The notes under the pieces are model-generated. The model was given only the letters and a program-made list of their open reading frames with translations, was not told the DNA's origin and did no database searches. Shown piece after piece: positions 63,657-64,000 of a DNA stretch of 64,000 nucleotides. Each line of letters begins with the position of its first letter. Position 1 is the first letter of the stretch. The DNA comes from Rubricoccus marinus (lineage in GTDB: Bacteria > Bacteroidota > Rhodothermia > Rhodothermales > Rubricoccaceae): NCBI RefSeq assembly GCF_002257665.1, contig NZ_MQWB01000001.1, positions 2,044,511 to 2,108,510 of the forward strand. The letters are read 5' to 3'. The position numbers were made by a program, and so were the translations under genes.

Positions 63657-64000
63657 GTGACGCTTTTCGTCTCCGACGCCCACCTTGGACGCGGCTCCCG
63701 CGATGCCACGCGAGAGGCCGAGCGCGACCTCGTCGCCATGCTCCGAGCGCACGAGGATAAGGTTCTAGGCGGCGGCCGGCTCGTGCTTCTCGGCGACGTG
63801 TTCGACCAGTGGATCGAGTACCGGCACCTCGCGCCCAAAGAGGGCCTGCGCCTTCTCGGCCTGCTCGCCGACTGGTGCGACCGCGGCGCCGAGGTGGACT
63901 ACCTCGTCGGCAACCGCGACCCCTGGCACGTGGACCTGCTCGAACGCGAGATCGGGGTGCGCCTCTGGCGGGGCGCCTGGGCGGGCGAAATGGACGGCAC
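63657..64000 (+). CDS. LpxH-like UDP-2,3-diacylglucosamine diphosphatase, 5' part
   Basis: Starts at GTG 63657 (VTLFVSDAHLGRGSRDATRE) and runs off the window. Metallophosphoesterase motifs: SDAHLG (D-x-H), LVLLGDVFDQWIEY (GDxFDxW, as in LpxH), VDYLVGNRDPWHVDLLE (GNRD, the LpxH form of GNHD). LpxH hydrolyses UDP-diacylglucosamine to lipid X in lipid A synthesis, so the presence of LPS is suggested. The end of the gene and its second His cluster are outside, so a generic phosphoesterase is possible. The divergent region to the rhomboid gene is 200 bp and has two repeat copies. Confidence 0.75.
   Translation, partial: MTLFVSDAHLGRGSRDATREAERDLVAMLRAHEDKVLGGGRLVLLGDVFDQWIEYRHLAPKEGLRLLGLLADWCDRGAEVDYLVGNRDPWHVDLLEREIGVRLWRGAWAGEMDG

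Overview
The window looks like chromosomal DNA of a GC-rich, Gram-negative bacterium of the Rhodothermota, most like the marine Rubricoccaceae (Rubricoccus/Rubrivirga type). This placement is an inference. It rests on a type IX secretion (T9SS) C-terminal sorting domain (49.6-49.9 kb), GWxTD and DUF3667 proteins, ExbB/ExbD genes, menaquinone genes, an LpxH-like gene, an almost complete lack of Shine-Dalgarno sequences, and promoter elements of the Bacteroidota type (TAnnTTTG and close variants) a few bases to a few tens of bases before several starts. I see no rRNA, tRNA, CRISPR, prophage or intact insertion sequence. Most genes are core or housekeeping genes.

Layout. 0-6.3 kb: dnaE, a GreB-type elongation factor, two REPIN-like hairpin pairs, a nonsense-broken DUF559 nuclease gene and a methyltransferase-like gene. 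6.4-14.0 kb (minus strand): lipase lipoprotein, RluD-type pseudouridine synthase, class V aminotransferase, an exbB-small membrane protein-exbD-exbD operon, and a C-terminal processing protease. 14.2-19.7 kb: glycosyltransferase, a PolX/PHP protein whose polymerase site is degenerate, a penicillin-acylase homologue lacking its serine, and a BadF-type kinase. 19.7-23.3 kb (minus): superoxide dismutase, purine nucleoside phosphorylase, divIVA and yggS. 23.4-29.5 kb (minus): five overlapping genes (DUF4910 peptidase, class III aminotransferase, glucose-1-phosphate cytidylyltransferase, PIG-L deacetylase, beta-helix lipoprotein), probably for a surface glycan. 29.6-36.9 kb: DUF427, small unknowns, monoglyceride-lipase-like hydrolase, iodotyrosine-deiodinase-like flavoprotein, SIMPL protein, asnS, tsaC-like, GWxTD. 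37.0-48.1 kb: pckA with a hairpin leader, DUF3667, phosphoesterase, the pyruvate dehydrogenase genes (pdhA, pdhB, E2), polyprenol-phosphate mannosyltransferase, plsC, DUF3467, fbp. 48.5-64 kb: T9SS-exported protein, DUF2064, a PAS/GAF sensor, polysaccharide deacetylase, RDD, HD and histone-deacetylase-like proteins, menC/menE, an EEP-family phosphohydrolase with two rhomboids (one lacking its serine), and the start of an lpxH-like gene.

The outstanding feature is not a gene. The non-palindromic 10-mer GCCTCTGGCG and its complement CGCCAGAGGC occur about four times per kb throughout, in both orientations and in every reading frame. They encode recurrent tripeptides (ASG, PEA, ARG, LWR, PLA, RQR) and use codons such as AGA and TCT that look rare elsewhere here. 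Facing copies form perfect palindromes or hairpins at gene ends, and all seven convergent gene junctions in the window contain or abut an inverted pair. This resembles the DNA-uptake sequences of Neisseria/Haemophilus and the HIP1 repeat of cyanobacteria, but I know of no such description for this lineage. In one gene the repeat overlaps the codon that has lost the catalytic serine.

Metabolically the window covers central carbon metabolism (pdhAB-E2, pckA, fbp), menaquinone (menC, menE), envelope biogenesis (glycan operon, polyprenol-phosphate mannose, plsC, LpxH-like), TonB/Tol-type energisation (exbB/exbD) and information processing (dnaE, greB-like, asnS, rluD, tsaC-like).
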